From Tessaracoccus sp. OS52 (GTDB lineage Bacteria > Actinomycetota > Actinomycetes > Propionibacteriales > Propionibacteriaceae): a DNA stretch of 64,000 nt. Positions 1-8,744 of this stretch are shown one piece after another. How positions within the stretch are numbered: the first letter of the stretch is position 1; every line of letters starts with the position of its first letter. The notes beneath the pieces were generated by a model. It saw only the letters and a list, made by a program, of their open reading frames with translations. It had not been told where the DNA came from and searched no databases. The stretch lies in the NCBI RefSeq assembly GCF_020687685.1, contig NZ_JAJEWM010000001.1, forward strand, positions 1,674,001 to 1,738,000, given 5' to 3'. The position numbers and the translations under genes are program-made.

Positions 1-490
1 GCTGGCCACCCGAGAGTGTCTTCAACGGCTGCGACAGCACCCGGTCCGGAAGCCCAAGGTTGGCGGCGATCCGGGCGGCCTCCGCCTCGGCTCCATAGCC
101 TCCGGCCGCCTGGAGGGCATCGTCGGCGCGGGTGTAGGCGGCCATCGCCTCCTCGCGCTCCTGGCCGTCGGTCAGCGCCATGTCCTCCTCCGCCTTGCGG
201 AGGCGGCGGATGACGTGGTCCAGGCCCCGGGCGCCCAGGATGCGGTCGCGCGCGATCTGTTCGGGGTCGCCCGAGCGCGGGTCCTGCGGCAGGTATCCGA
301 GCTGCCCGGAACGGGTGACCGAGCCGGCTGCGGGCTGGCCCTCCCCCGCGAGGATTCGAGTCAGGGTGGTCTTGCCTGCGCCGTTGCGGCCCACCAGGCC
401 GACGCGGTCGCCGTCGATCACCTGGAAGGACACCGGGGACAACAACAGGCGGGCCCCGGCCCGCACCTCAAGATCCTTGACCTGCAACAC
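1..490 (-). CDS. ABC-F family ATP-binding protein (N-terminal part, cut by window edge)
   Basis: Only the first ~163 residues are inside the window; the gene runs off at base 1. Reading from a GTG at 488-490 the protein opens VLQVKDLEVRAGARLLL, then a Walker A (GRNGAGKTT, ~37-45), and reaches the first LSGGQ signature right at the edge. The second half of the nucleotide-binding domain and the second ABC cassette are missing. No membrane segment is seen. ABC-F proteins are soluble, duplicated ATPases that act on ribosomes (translation factors or antibiotic-target protection); which subtype this is cannot be told from the fragment. A TAGAGT box lies 8 bases before the GTG and no Shine-Dalgarno is visible, so translation may be leaderless or nearly so. 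Confidence 0.85.
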   Translation of the reverse strand, partial: MLQVKDLEVRAGARLLLSPVSFQVIDGDRVGLVGRNGAGKTTLTRILAGEGQPAAGSVTRSGQLGYLPQDPRSGDPEQIARDRILGARGLDHVIRRLRKAEEDMALTDGQEREEAMAAYTRADDALQAAGGYGAEAEAARIAANLGLPDRVLSQPLKTLSGGQ

Positions 491-543
491 AACGTGCCAC
501 TCTACCCAACACCCCCAAGGCGACGGGCATCGGCGGGTCGCGG

Positions 544-1035
544 CTAGAAGTGGACCAGCATTCCGACGGCGAAGGTCACGACCGCGAGGCAGGCGCAGCC
601 AAACTCCACCAGAATGCCCCGCGCAGATGCCTTGACCGCCTCCCAGGAGGTTCGCAGGGCGGTCCCCGCGTCCTGGACGCGGAGAAACTCCACTAAGAAC
701 AGGCCGGCCGCGAATCCGATCGGGAGTCCGACCACAGGAATCAGAAACATCCCGACCACGCCGCACAGCATCCCGACCAGGACCGAGTGGTTCGGGATCT
801 GCTCCCGCCGCAGGACCCTGCCGGTGAGCACGTAGGTGGCGATCATCCCGGCCAGGCACAGGGCGCCTCCGACGGCGAACACCGTCCAGCCGACGGGCCC
901 GCCCACCACCACGGCCCACACCAGCAGGCCGACGATGATGGTGCCGCCTCCGGGCAGCACCGGGAAGACGATGCCGGCGAGCCCGACGAGCAGCAGGAGT
1001 CCGGTGATGAGGGAGGCGATGACGTCGGGGTTCAC
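544..1035 (-). CDS. DUF456 family membrane protein
   Basis: A 163-residue, very hydrophobic protein with about four to five membrane segments and glycine-rich turns (PVLPGGG near residue 27, PVVGLPIGFAAGLFLVEF in the second half), matching the DUF456 family of small integral membrane proteins of unknown function. Start is GTG at 1033-1035, preceded by TAGGCT at 1042-1047 with a 6-base gap and no Shine-Dalgarno, which fits a leaderless transcript. It lies 53 bases upstream of the ABC-F gene on the same strand. Function is unknown; I infer only a cytoplasmic membrane location. Confidence 0.85.
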   Translation of the reverse strand: MNPDVIASLITGLLLLVGLAGIVFPVLPGGGTIIVGLLVWAVVVGGPVGWTVFAVGGALCLAGMIATYVLTGRVLRREQIPNHSVLVGMLCGVVGMFLIPVVGLPIGFAAGLFLVEFLRVQDAGTALRTSWEAVKASARGILVEFGCACLAVVTFAVGMLVHF

Positions 1036-1055
1036 TCGCCCAGCCTAGGGCCTGC

Positions 1056-1886
1056 TCAGAGCGAGCCCACGAAGTCCAGCAGTGCTCGCTCCCACTCGTC
1101 GCGGTGCGAGACGTTGATCCCGTGCGGTCCGCCAGCCACGACGTGCAGTCGGGCGTTCGGGATGATGTCGACGGCGCGGGCGCTGGATGCCGCAAGCGGG
1201 ACGTTCTGGTCGCCGTCGCCGTGGATCAGCAGCGTCGGCACGTCGATGCGCCTGCAGTCCTCCCGCAGGTCGGTCGCCCAGATCAGGATGCACTCCGCAG
1301 CCGCCTGTGGGTCGCTCTGAAGTCCGATCCCGACCGCCTTTGAGCGCACGTCCTCGGCCACGGTGAGGCCTTCGGCATTGCTGAAGAAGTTGGTCACGAA
1401 CTGGTCCACGAACCCCGGGTGGTCGGCGGCGCAGGCCTCGGACATCTTCTGGAACTCCGAGAAGGGCATCGCGCCGTCGGGATTGTCGTCCGCCTGGGCG
1501 AGCGCGGGACAGATGGAGCCGGAGAGCACCACCCCCGCGAGTCGATCCGTACCGTAGGTGGAGCAGTAGCGCGCCACCTCTCCGCCGCCCATGGAGAACC
1601 CAAGCAGGACCGCGTCTCGCAGGTCCAGCCCACTGATGAGATCGTGCAGGTCGGAGGCGAGCCTGTCGTAGTGGTAGCCGGTGGCGGGTTTGTCGGAGTG
1701 GCCGAAGCCGCGTCGGTCGTAGGTGATGACGCGCAGCCCGGCGGCAGTCAGCGCGGGCTGGTTGTCCGCGAACGACTCCCCGGACAGCGGCCAGCCATGC
1801 ACCAGCACCATCGGACGGCCATCACCGCCGGAGTCGGTGTAGTTCAGCTCAACGGGTGCGTCCCCTGAAGTGGTCAGCCTTGGCAT
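1056..1886 (-). CDS. alpha/beta hydrolase, chloroperoxidase-like
   Basis: A 276-residue alpha/beta hydrolase. The oxyanion region LVHGWPLSG (~28-36), nucleophile elbow GFSMGG (Ser98), the acidic residue in IHGDGDQNVP and the histidine in GGPHGINV give a complete Ser-Asp-His triad. The pattern is that of cofactor-free haloperoxidase/esterase proteins (bromoperoxidase-arylesterase group); the true substrate is unknown. The start at 1884-1886 is chosen because AAGGAGG lies 6 bases upstream; a longer frame to 1946 lacks such a site. It has its own promoter (1918-1946) and lies between the SUF operon end and DUF456, with no evident link to either. No signal peptide. Confidence 0.88.
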   Translation of the reverse strand: MPRLTTSGDAPVELNYTDSGGDGRPMVLVHGWPLSGESFADNQPALTAAGLRVITYDRRGFGHSDKPATGYHYDRLASDLHDLISGLDLRDAVLLGFSMGGGEVARYCSTYGTDRLAGVVLSGSICPALAQADDNPDGAMPFSEFQKMSEACAADHPGFVDQFVTNFFSNAEGLTVAEDVRSKAVGIGLQSDPQAAAECILIWATDLREDCRRIDVPTLLIHGDGDQNVPLAASSARAVDIIPNARLHVVAGGPHGINVSHRDEWERALLDFVGSL

Positions 1887-1917
1887 CGTTGCCTCCTTGT
1901 CGGCGCGCTTGGCAGCG

Positions 1918-1946
1918 ACGTTATCGGCGTCGGAGGAAACGGACAA
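1918..1946 (-). promoter_or_regulatory. promoter of alpha/beta hydrolase gene
   Basis: On the minus strand TTGTCC (-35, plus 1941-1946) is 17 bases from TAACGT (-10, plus 1918-1923), about 30 bases upstream of the AAGGAGG ribosome site. The spacing is canonical for a housekeeping sigma factor. Prediction from sequence only. Confidence 0.5.
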
Positions 1947-1969
1947 GACCCCCCGCGTGTGCGGGGGTC
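1947..1969 (-). terminator. probable terminator of the SUF operon
   Basis: Imperfect hairpin GACCCCCCGC / GCGGGGGTC with a 4-base loop and one bulge, followed on the minus strand by TTGTCCGTTTCC. It sits just after the sufT stop and before the hydrolase promoter. The T-tract is weak, so read-through is possible. Confidence 0.4.
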
Positions 1970-1992
1970 CTGGTCCTGGCCGAGGGCTGGCC

Positions 1993-2373
1993 TCAGAGGT
2001 TGTAGCCGACGGCGCGCAACTGCTCGCGACCGTCGTCGGTGATCATCTCCAGGCTCCACGGCGGCAGCCAGACCCAGTTGATCGTCACCGAGTTGACCAG
2101 TCCTTCGAGGACGTACTTGGTGTCGTACTCGATCTTGTCCGTGAGGGGGCAAGTGGGCGACGTCAGCGTCATGTCCAGCGTGACGTTGCCCTGGTCGTCG
2201 ACCGCGGCCCCGTAGACGAGGCCCAGGTCCACCACGTTGACCATGAGTTCGGGGTCGACGACGTCCTTCATTGCCTCGAGGATCTCGTCCTCGGTGGGCA
2301 CGGACGGGGCTGCGTTGGTGTCCGGCAGCTCGTCCTTCACGAGGTCGCTGGGACGGGTGTTGGTCTCATACAT
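1993..2373 (-). CDS. sufT: SufT/MIP18-like iron-sulfur assembly factor
   Basis: A 126-residue protein of the MIP18 (DUF59) family: a disordered N-terminus (1-25), then the conserved core EILEAMKDVVDPEL, VVDLGLVYG and LTSPTCPLTDKI, whose TCPL cysteine (~80) is the family hallmark. These proteins help deliver or mature Fe-S clusters. The start at 2371-2373 has AAGGAGG 7 bases upstream and its ATG overlaps the sufU TGA by one base, so a longer frame to 2442 is rejected. It is the last gene of the SUF operon. The symbol follows common usage for SUF-linked members; the precise client is unknown. Confidence 0.9.
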   Translation of the reverse strand: MYETNTRPSDLVKDELPDTNAAPSVPTEDEILEAMKDVVDPELMVNVVDLGLVYGAAVDDQGNVTLDMTLTSPTCPLTDKIEYDTKYVLEGLVNSVTINWVWLPPWSLEMITDDGREQLRAVGYNL

Positions 2374-2819
2374 CAGGATGCCTCCTTGGAAGTGGCTTGG
2401 CCTACCGCGTCCCGCAGCGCGGCCCAGGCGAGCAGCGCGCACTTGACGCGAGCGGGGAACTTGGAGACCCCGGCGAACGCGATGGCGTCACCGAAGCGGT
2501 CCTCGTCCGGTTCGATCTGGCCCTTGGACTGCATCATCTCGAGGAATTCATCATACAGGGCCATGGCATGTTCGAAATCGGTGCCGATGACCAGGTCGGT
2601 CATCACAGAGGTTGAGGCCTGCGAGATGGAGCAGCCCACCCCGTCGTAGGAGACGTCGACGATCTCCTCGCCGTCGAGCTTCACCCGAAGGGTGAGCTCA
2701 TCGCCGCAGGATGGGTTCACGTGGTGCACCTCGGCGTCATGGGGGTCCCGCAGTCCGCTGTGGTGCTTCTCGCGGTAGTGGTCGAGGATGATGGTCTGGT
2801 AGAGCTCGTCGATGTTCAT
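2373..2819 (-). CDS. sufU: SufU, zinc-dependent sulfurtransferase
   Basis: 148 residues with the SufU metal and acceptor cysteines in place: C38 (NPSCGDE), D40, C63 (GVGCSISQAS) and C127 (RVKCALL). In Gram-positive bacteria SufU takes the persulfide from SufS and passes it to the SufBCD scaffold; it is IscU-like in fold but not a scaffold itself. The start codon overlaps the sufS stop by 4 bases (ATGA), and its own stop overlaps sufT by one base, so sufS-sufU-sufT are translationally coupled. Confidence 0.95.
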   Translation of the reverse strand: MNIDELYQTIILDHYREKHHSGLRDPHDAEVHHVNPSCGDELTLRVKLDGEEIVDVSYDGVGCSISQASTSVMTDLVIGTDFEHAMALYDEFLEMMQSKGQIEPDEDRFGDAIAFAGVSKFPARVKCALLAWAALRDAVGQATSKEAS

Positions 2820-4075
2820 GAGCCTCCCCCGAATCGCGGTGCGAAGTAGTTGCGGGTGTGCACGAGGGCGTCGGCGAGGGCGTCGATCTCACCGGTGGTG
2901 GTGTAGAGGTAAGAGGATGCCCGGGTCGACGACTGGTGGCCGAGCCGCTTGTGAAGTGGACGCGCACAGTGGTGACCGCCCCGGATCGCCACGCCACGCG
3001 AGTCGAGTACCTGCATCACGTCGTGCGGGTGCACGCCCTCCAGGTTGAACGAGATGGCGCTCCCCCGCTCCACCGCCTCGCTCGGCCCGAGGATGGTCAG
3101 GCCCTCGATGGCCGTCAGCTTGTCCAGCGCGTAGGCGGTGACCTCGTGGTCGTGCGCCTCGATGGCCTCCATCCCGATGCCTTCGAGGTACCTGACGGCA
3201 GCCCCGAGGCCGACGGCCTGCGCGATCGGCGGGGTACCGGCCTCGAACCGGTAGGGCGGCTGGGCGAAGGTCGAGCGTTCCATCTCGACGATCTCGATCA
3301 TCTCGCCGCCACCCAGGAACGGTGGCATGGAGGCGAGCAGGTCGTAGCGTCCCCACAGCACGCCGATCCCCGTCGGACCACACATCTTGTGGCCCGTGAA
3401 GGCCAGCAGGTCCGCACCGAGGGTGGAGACGTCCGTCGGCTGGTGTGGCACGGCCTGGGAACCGTCGACCACCATGGTGGCGCCGACGGCGTGCGCCCGC
3501 GCCGCGATCTCGCTGATCGGGTTGCGGGTGCCCACCACGTTGGAGACCCAGACCAGCGAGACGATCTTCGTGCGCTCGTTGATCAGGTTGTCCCGTTCAG
3601 CGGCGTCCAGGTCCAGTCGGCCGTCCTCGGTGATGTCGAACCAGCGCAACGTGGCGCCGGTCCGCTCGCACATCAACTGCCAGGGAACGATGTTGGAGTG
3701 GTGCTCCATGACGGAGATCACCACCTCGTCCCCGGGCCCCAGGGCCGCACCCAGCGAGTGCGCGGCGAGGTTGAGGGCCTCGGAGGCGTTCTTGGTGAAC
3801 ACCACTTCCTCCGCCCGCGGGGCGTTGATGAAGCGCGCCACCGCGGCCCGGGAGTCCTCGTAGGCCTCCGTCGCCTCGGCGCCAAGCAGGTGCATGGCGC
3901 GTGCCACGTTGGCGTTGTGCTGCGAGTAGTGCTCGGCGATCGCGTCGATGACCACCTGGGGTTTCTGCGACGTGTTGCCCGAGTCGAGGTACACCAAGGG
4001 GTGCTCCCCCTGGGTACGCCCGAGGATCGGGAAGTCCGCGCGGATCGCGTCGACGTCGAGGTTCAAGGGGGTCAC
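2816..4075 (-). CDS. sufS: SufS cysteine desulfurase (class II)
   Basis: PLP-dependent enzyme releasing sulfur from L-cysteine as an enzyme persulfide. Visible landmarks: H125 (MEHHSN), D204 (VVDGSQ), the PLP lysine K230 in FTGHKMCGP, and the active-site cysteine C370 in RGGHHCARP. At 419 residues it matches the family length (~405-425). I chose GTG at 4073-4075, 22 bases after the sufC stop; an ATG at 4171 would put 32 non-homologous residues inside sufC. The Shine-Dalgarno is poor (AGAAG close to GTG), so coupling to sufC is likely. Partner is SufU, immediately downstream. Confidence 0.95.
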   Translation of the reverse strand: MTPLNLDVDAIRADFPILGRTQGEHPLVYLDSGNTSQKPQVVIDAIAEHYSQHNANVARAMHLLGAEATEAYEDSRAAVARFINAPRAEEVVFTKNASEALNLAAHSLGAALGPGDEVVISVMEHHSNIVPWQLMCERTGATLRWFDITEDGRLDLDAAERDNLINERTKIVSLVWVSNVVGTRNPISEIAARAHAVGATMVVDGSQAVPHQPTDVSTLGADLLAFTGHKMCGPTGIGVLWGRYDLLASMPPFLGGGEMIEIVEMERSTFAQPPYRFEAGTPPIAQAVGLGAAVRYLEGIGMEAIEAHDHEVTAYALDKLTAIEGLTILGPSEAVERGSAISFNLEGVHPHDVMQVLDSRGVAIRGGHHCARPLHKRLGHQSSTRASSYLYTTTGEIDALADALVHTRNYFAPRFGGGS

Positions 4076-4097
4076 CTTCTGGTTCGGTAGAGCTCGA

Positions 4098-4862
4098 TCA
4101 GGCGTTCGCGGCCGCGCGCACGTAGGCCTCGTAACCGGAGACCTCGAGCTTGTCGGCCAGTTCCCTGCCACCCTCGTCGACGATGCGGCCGTCGACGAAC
4201 ACGTGCACGAACGTCGGCTCGATGTAGCGCAGGATGCGGGTGTAGTGGGTGATCAGCAGGAGCGCACGGTCACCTTGGGCGGTGTAGGCGTTCACGCCGT
4301 CGGCGACGATCCGCAGCGCGTCGATGTCGAGACCGGAGTCGGTCTCGTCGAGGATGGCAGCCTTCGGGTTCAGCAGTTCCAGCTGGGCGATCTCGTGGCG
4401 CTTCTTCTCACCACCGGAGAAGCCCTCGTTCACCGAACGCGCGGAGAAGGACTTGTCCATCTGCATCCGGCCGAGCGCGGCCTCGACGTCCTTGACCCAG
4501 GTACGCACCTTGGGCGCCTGGCCGTCGATGGCGGTCTTGGCCGTGCGCAGGAAGTTGGAGACCGAGACGCCAGGCACCTCGACCGGGTACTGCATGGCGA
4601 GGAACAGGCCCTGCCGGGCGCGCTCGTCGACGGTCAGCTCGGTGAGCTCGACGCCGTCCAGCGTCACGGATCCACTGGTGATCTCATACTTCGGGTGCCC
4701 GGCGATCGCGTAGGCCAGCGTGGACTTGCCGGAGCCGTTGGGGCCCATGATGGCGTGGATCTCGCCGGGGTTGGCGGTGAGGTTGACGCCCTTGAGGATC
4801 TGCTTGGGACCCTCCTCGGTGAGGACGTTCGCGTGCAGGTCGGTGATGACGAGCTTGGACAT
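4098..4862 (-). CDS. sufC: SufC, ATPase of the SufBCD scaffold
   Basis: 254-residue ABC-type ATPase: Walker A GPNGSGKST (~40), signature FSGGEKKR (~148), Walker B AAILDETDSGLD with the catalytic glutamate replaced in context by the SufC-typical ETDSGLD, and a late ITHYTR switch histidine. SufC drives conformational changes of SufB-SufD during Fe-S cluster assembly; it is cytosolic and has no transport role. Placed between the Rieske ferredoxin gene (4-base gap) and sufS in the operon. Confidence 0.96.
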   Translation of the reverse strand: MSKLVITDLHANVLTEEGPKQILKGVNLTANPGEIHAIMGPNGSGKSTLAYAIAGHPKYEITSGSVTLDGVELTELTVDERARQGLFLAMQYPVEVPGVSVSNFLRTAKTAIDGQAPKVRTWVKDVEAALGRMQMDKSFSARSVNEGFSGGEKKRHEIAQLELLNPKAAILDETDSGLDIDALRIVADGVNAYTAQGDRALLLITHYTRILRYIEPTFVHVFVDGRIVDEGGRELADKLEVSGYEAYVRAAANA

Positions 4863-4866
4863 TTTT

Positions 4867-5232
4867 TCAGGACTCCTGATTTGCTGTTTGGGCTGTGATG
4901 GGGTTTTCGACGTCCACCGCGATGGACGTGCCGTCGACGCGGCAGGGGAACACTCGAACGGGTTCGGTGGCTGGGAGGTTCAGTGCGCGGCCGGTGCGGA
5001 GGTCGAACACGGAGCCGTGGAGGTAGCACTCCACCGTCCCGTTCACCACGTCGCCGTCGCTGAGGGGCACGGCCCCGTGGGAGCACTCGTCCTCGATCGC
5101 GAAGTACTCGCCCTGGTGCAGGACGACGGCGACGCGCAGGTCGTCCTGCCCCGGGTCTGTCGCGGGGATGTCCACGGCCAGCGGCCGGTCCGCCGCCACC
5201 TCAGAGACATCCGCCACCGGCCTGAAGCTCAC
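4867..5232 (-). CDS. Rieske-type ferredoxin of the SUF operon
   Basis: 121 residues, a single Rieske domain: C50-x-H52 and C69-x2-H72 ligate a 2Fe-2S cluster. The disulfide cysteines of respiratory Rieske proteins are absent, so this is the soluble, low-potential ferredoxin type used with oxygenases or as an electron donor. No signal peptide. It sits between sufD (4-base overlap) and sufC, a position conserved in actinobacterial SUF operons; I infer an electron-supply or cluster-handling role in assembly, which is not proven. Confidence 0.9.
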   Translation of the reverse strand: MSFRPVADVSEVAADRPLAVDIPATDPGQDDLRVAVVLHQGEYFAIEDECSHGAVPLSDGDVVNGTVECYLHGSVFDLRTGRALNLPATEPVRVFPCRVDGTSIAVDVENPITAQTANQES

Positions 5233-6425
5233 TTCTCGGCCTCGACGGCCTTGAAAACCTCGAGTTCCTTCTCGACCTGCGCCATCATCCGCTCCTCGAT
5301 GAAGGGGACGTCGATGCGACGGATGATGTCCCAGAAGAAGCCGTGGACGACGAGGCGACGGGCCTCGTCCTCGGTGATGCCGCGGCTGCGCAGGTAGAAC
5401 AGCTGCAGGTCGTCGAAGCGTCCAGTCGTGGAGGAGTGTCCGGCGCCGGCGATCTCACCGGTCTCGATCTCCAGGTTGGGCACTGAATCCGCCCGGCAGC
5501 CGTCAGTGAGGACGAGGTTCTTGTTCGCCTCATAGGTCTCGATGCCCTCGGCCACCTTGCGGATCAGCACGTCGCCGATCCAGACCGAGTGCGCACCCTC
5601 ACCCTGCAGCGCGCCGCGGTAGTCCACGTCGGACTTGGTGTGCGGCTCGTTGTGGTCCACGAAGAGCCTGTGCTCGATGTGCTGCCCGGCGTCCACGAAG
5701 TAGAGGCCGTAGGACTCGATCTGGCCACCGGGTCCCTGGAAGTGCGAGTTCTCCTGCAGCCGCACGACCTCGCCGCCCAGCGATGCGGTCACGGTCTTGA
5801 CGTGGGCGTCCCGCCCGACGCGGACCGAGCGCTGGCCACCGTGCACCGCGCCGTCGGCCCAGTCCTGAACCGTGACCAAGTTCAGCTTCGCGCCGTCGCC
5901 GACGATGACGTCGGTCTTCTCGGCGAATGTGCCCTCGCCCTCGAAGCGGACCACGAGCGTGAGTTCGGCGAACTTGCCGATCGAGAAGATGACGTGTCCG
6001 AAGACGGTGTGGCCGTTGCCCTTCAGGGTGATGATGATCGGTTCGGCGCCGATGAACTCGTCGGGGATCTCGACGAGGACGGCCCCCTCGGGGCTGTTGG
6101 TGTGGGCGAGCGCGGAGATTCGGTCCACGGGCGCCTCCACGGACAACTCGCGCGCCTCCGCCTGGCTGATGGCGCGGGAAGTGACGCCGTCCGGCAGCCG
6201 GGCGTCCCATTCGAGGTGGGCACCGGAGGCCTCGGACTTGAACAGCGTCGCCAGCCGCTTCACGGGGGTGAACCGCCAGATCTCCTCGCGACCGCTCGGG
6301 ACCGGGTGGTCCGCGAGGTCCCAGGACGGAACGGGGTGGAGGTGGGACTCGACCGATCCTGCTGCGGGCGCAGTCCGGCTCTCGATGGCAGAGGCCACGT
6401 TGGGTGCTTCAGTGGTGGTGGTCAA
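5229..6425 (-). CDS. sufD: SufD scaffold subunit
   Basis: 398 residues, SufD family: a variable helical N-terminus, then the long right-handed parallel beta-helix with repeated hydrophobic strands, ending in the conserved SufBD C-terminal block (GEIAGAGHSSTTGRFDDLQLFYLRSRGI, given here only as a landmark region ~315-342, with the essential histidine in AGHSS). SufD pairs with SufB and SufC to form the Fe-S scaffold. Its stop overlaps the Rieske gene start by 4 bases; sufB ends 41 bases upstream. Confidence 0.95.
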   Translation of the reverse strand: MTTTTEAPNVASAIESRTAPAAGSVESHLHPVPSWDLADHPVPSGREEIWRFTPVKRLATLFKSEASGAHLEWDARLPDGVTSRAISQAEARELSVEAPVDRISALAHTNSPEGAVLVEIPDEFIGAEPIIITLKGNGHTVFGHVIFSIGKFAELTLVVRFEGEGTFAEKTDVIVGDGAKLNLVTVQDWADGAVHGGQRSVRVGRDAHVKTVTASLGGEVVRLQENSHFQGPGGQIESYGLYFVDAGQHIEHRLFVDHNEPHTKSDVDYRGALQGEGAHSVWIGDVLIRKVAEGIETYEANKNLVLTDGCRADSVPNLEIETGEIAGAGHSSTTGRFDDLQLFYLRSRGITEDEARRLVVHGFFWDIIRRIDVPFIEERMMAQVEKELEVFKAVEAEK

Positions 6426-6466
6426 TCTCTTGCTTTCTCGTGTAGGGATGTCGGGTGGGTGGCGGG

Positions 6467-7912
6467 TCAGCCGACCGCACCCTCCATCTGCAGTTCGATC
6501 AGGCGGTTGAGCTCCAGGGCGTACTCCATCGGCAGCTCCCGCGCGATGGGCTCCACGAAGCCGCGCACGATCATGGCCATGGCCTCCATCTCACCCATGC
6601 CACGGCTCATGAGGTAGAACAGCTGGTCAGCCGAGACCTTGGAGACCGTCGCCTCGTGCTGCATCGCCACGTCGTCCTCGCGGACGTCGACGTAGGGGTA
6701 GGTGTCCGAGCGCGAGATCTGGTCCACCAGCAGTGCGTCGCACATCACCGACGAAGCCGAGTGGTGCGCCCCCGGGTCCACCTGGACCAGGCCGCGGTAG
6801 GAGGAGCGACCGCCACCACGGGCGACGGACTTGCTCACGATCGAGCTGGAGGTGTGCGGTGCGCAGTGAACCATCTTGGAGCCGGCGTCCTGGTGCTGGC
6901 CCTCGCCGGCGAACGCGATCGACAGCGTCTCTCCGCGGGCGTGCTCGCCCATCAGGTAGACGGCCGGGTACTTCATGGTGACCTTGGAGCCGATGTTGCC
7001 GTCGATCCACTCCATCGTCGCGCCCTCCTCGCAGGTGGCGCGCTTGGTGACGAGGTTGTAGACGTTGTTGGACCAGTTCTGGATGGTCGTGTAGCGGCAG
7101 CGGGCGCCCTTCTTCACGATGATCTCCACGACGGCGGAGTGCAGCGAGTCCGAGGAGTAGATCGGGGCCGTGCAGCCCTCGACGTAGTGCACGTAGGCAC
7201 CCTCGTCGACGATGATCAGCGTGCGCTCGAACTGGCCCATGTTCTCCGTGTTGATGCGGAAGTAGGCCTGCAGCGGGATCTCGACGTGGACGCCCTTGGG
7301 GACGTAGATGAACGATCCGCCGGACCACACCGCCGTGTTCAGAGCGGCGAACTTGTTGTCGCCGGGCGGGATCACCGTTCCGTAGTACTCCTGGAAGAGC
7401 TCGGGGTGCTCCTTCAGCGCGGTGTCGGTGTCCAGGAAGATGACGCCCTGGCGCTCCAGTTCCTCGTTGATCTTGTGGTAGACCACCTCGGACTCGTACT
7501 GGGCGGCGACACCGGAGACCAGACGGGCCTTCTCCGCCTCGGGGATGCCCAGCCGGTCGTAGGTGTTCTTGATGTCGTCGGGCAGGTCGTCCCAGGTTTG
7601 CGCCTGCTTCTCCGTGGAGCGCACGAAGTACTTGATCTGGTCGAAGTCGATCCCGCTCAGGTCTGCGCCCCACTGCGGCATGGGCTTGCGCTCGAAGAGC
7701 TTCAGGCCCTTCAGCCGCAGGTCACGCATCCACTGGGATTCGTCCTTCATGTCCGAGATGTAGTGGACGGTGTCCTCGCTGAGGCCACGGCGGGCGCTGG
7801 CGCCGGCCACGTCGGAGTCGTGCCAGCCGAACCGGTAGCTGCCGAGGGCCTCGAGGTGCTCATCCTGCGTCGCGCCGAGGCCGGGGGCCTGCTGCGGTGC
7901 TGTCTGGGTCAT
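6467..7912 (-). CDS. sufB: SufB scaffold subunit
   Basis: 481 residues, SufB family, the subunit on which the cluster is built. Family blocks are visible: a beta-helix core with [19 protein letters not shown] (conserved cysteine), [15 protein letters not shown], and the C-terminal [15 protein letters not shown]-type block. Start at 7910-7912 is chosen because AGGAAG lies upstream and the protein then opens MTQTAPQQ; a longer frame to 8062 would run through sufR. It follows sufR by only 5 bases, so both are on one mRNA under SufR control. Confidence 0.96.
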   Translation of the reverse strand: MTQTAPQQAPGLGATQDEHLEALGSYRFGWHDSDVAGASARRGLSEDTVHYISDMKDESQWMRDLRLKGLKLFERKPMPQWGADLSGIDFDQIKYFVRSTEKQAQTWDDLPDDIKNTYDRLGIPEAEKARLVSGVAAQYESEVVYHKINEELERQGVIFLDTDTALKEHPELFQEYYGTVIPPGDNKFAALNTAVWSGGSFIYVPKGVHVEIPLQAYFRINTENMGQFERTLIIVDEGAYVHYVEGCTAPIYSSDSLHSAVVEIIVKKGARCRYTTIQNWSNNVYNLVTKRATCEEGATMEWIDGNIGSKVTMKYPAVYLMGEHARGETLSIAFAGEGQHQDAGSKMVHCAPHTSSSIVSKSVARGGGRSSYRGLVQVDPGAHHSASSVMCDALLVDQISRSDTYPYVDVREDDVAMQHEATVSKVSADQLFYLMSRGMGEMEAMAMIVRGFVEPIARELPMEYALELNRLIELQMEGAVG

Positions 7913-7917
7913 ATCAG

Positions 7918-8607
7918 TCACTTCCTGGTTGAGAGCGTGATCGGGGTGGGAATGGGCTTGGGTACGTGCGTGGTGCAGACGCCGTCGCCGTGGGCGATGG
8001 TGGCCAGTCGCTGGACGTGACTGTTCAGGAGAGTGCCGAACAGGCGGGTCTCCACCTCGCACAGCACCGGGAACTCAGCGGCCACGTGGGCCACCGGGCA
8101 GTGGTGCTGCAGGAGTTGGTCACCGGAGCGCACCGGGCGGATCGACGGCGCGTAGCCGTCCTCGCCCAGCGCTTCCACGAGCAACTCCATGGCGCGCCGT
8201 TCGGGGTGCAACTGCCTCAACTCGCGGAATCGCGACTCGAAGCCGGCCACCCGCTCCGTGGCGAGTTCCTGCACCGCCTCTGGACCTGCGATGGCTGCCA
8301 GCTTGCGCATCGCCGCGATCGCCATGTCGTCGTAGGCCTGCCTGAACTCGGAGCGACCGGTGTCGGTGAGCGCATAGACCTTGGAGGGACGGCCCCGACC
8401 GCGATGGCCGTAGACGCGCTGCTCGTGGGAGTCGACGGTGCCGTCTGCCAGGAGCGCTCCGAGGTGGCGGCGGATCGCCGCCGGTGTGAGTCGCAGCCGC
8501 TCGGCGAGTTGTCGTGCCGTGGAGGGGCCTTCGTCCAGGATGCTCCGGACCACCCGCTGCCTGGTTGAGATCTCGGTCTCGTGCTCGAGCTGAACCTCGT
8601 CAGTCAC
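7918..8607 (-). CDS. sufR: SufR, iron-sulfur sensing repressor of the SUF operon
   Basis: 229 residues: an N-terminal winged helix-turn-helix (~14-82, with [18 protein letters not shown] as recognition region) and a C-terminal sensory domain with cysteines C170, C183 and C211, matching the Fe-S cluster ligands of SufR. In actinobacteria and cyanobacteria holo-SufR represses suf genes and relieves repression when clusters are lost. Start is GTG at 8605-8607 with AGGAGGGG 7 bases upstream. First gene of the operon, divergent from the ABC exporter; a candidate operator lies at 8643-8655. Confidence 0.93.
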   Translation of the reverse strand: MTDEVQLEHETEISTRQRVVRSILDEGPSTARQLAERLRLTPAAIRRHLGALLADGTVDSHEQRVYGHRGRGRPSKVYALTDTGRSEFRQAYDDMAIAAMRKLAAIAGPEAVQELATERVAGFESRFRELRQLHPERRAMELLVEALGEDGYAPSIRPVRSGDQLLQHHCPVAHVAAEFPVLCEVETRLFGTLLNSHVQRLATIAHGDGVCTTHVPKPIPTPITLSTRK

Positions 8608-8744
8608 ACAGCTCCCCTCCTTTCCGAAATTTGCTACTCCAGTGTTTCCTAAACAAGTTCTGTTTTCAAATTCCAGACCCGCGTCCCACGCCTTGGACGC
8701 GGCCTGACCCGCACTCCCACGCCCACGGTGGTTAGGCTGTCTGG
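8608..8744. promoter_or_regulatory. divergent sufR / ABC exporter promoter region with palindrome
   Basis: This 137-base AT-richer spacer separates two divergent operons. A perfect inverted repeat TGTTT-CCT-AAACA lies at 8643-8655, 36 bases before the sufR start, a plausible SufR operator. On the other side TAGGCT at 8733-8738 is a -10 box 6 bases before the GTG of the ABC gene. I see no convincing -35 for either. Confidence 0.5.

Noticed and set aside
4073-4171. Extended sufS start at 4171
   Set aside because: It would lie inside sufC and add 32 residues unlike any SufS; GTG 4075 gives the family length.
6455-8020. Long plus-strand frame opposite sufB
   Set aside because: Shadow of sufB; no ribosome site and low-complexity V/L/D/R composition.
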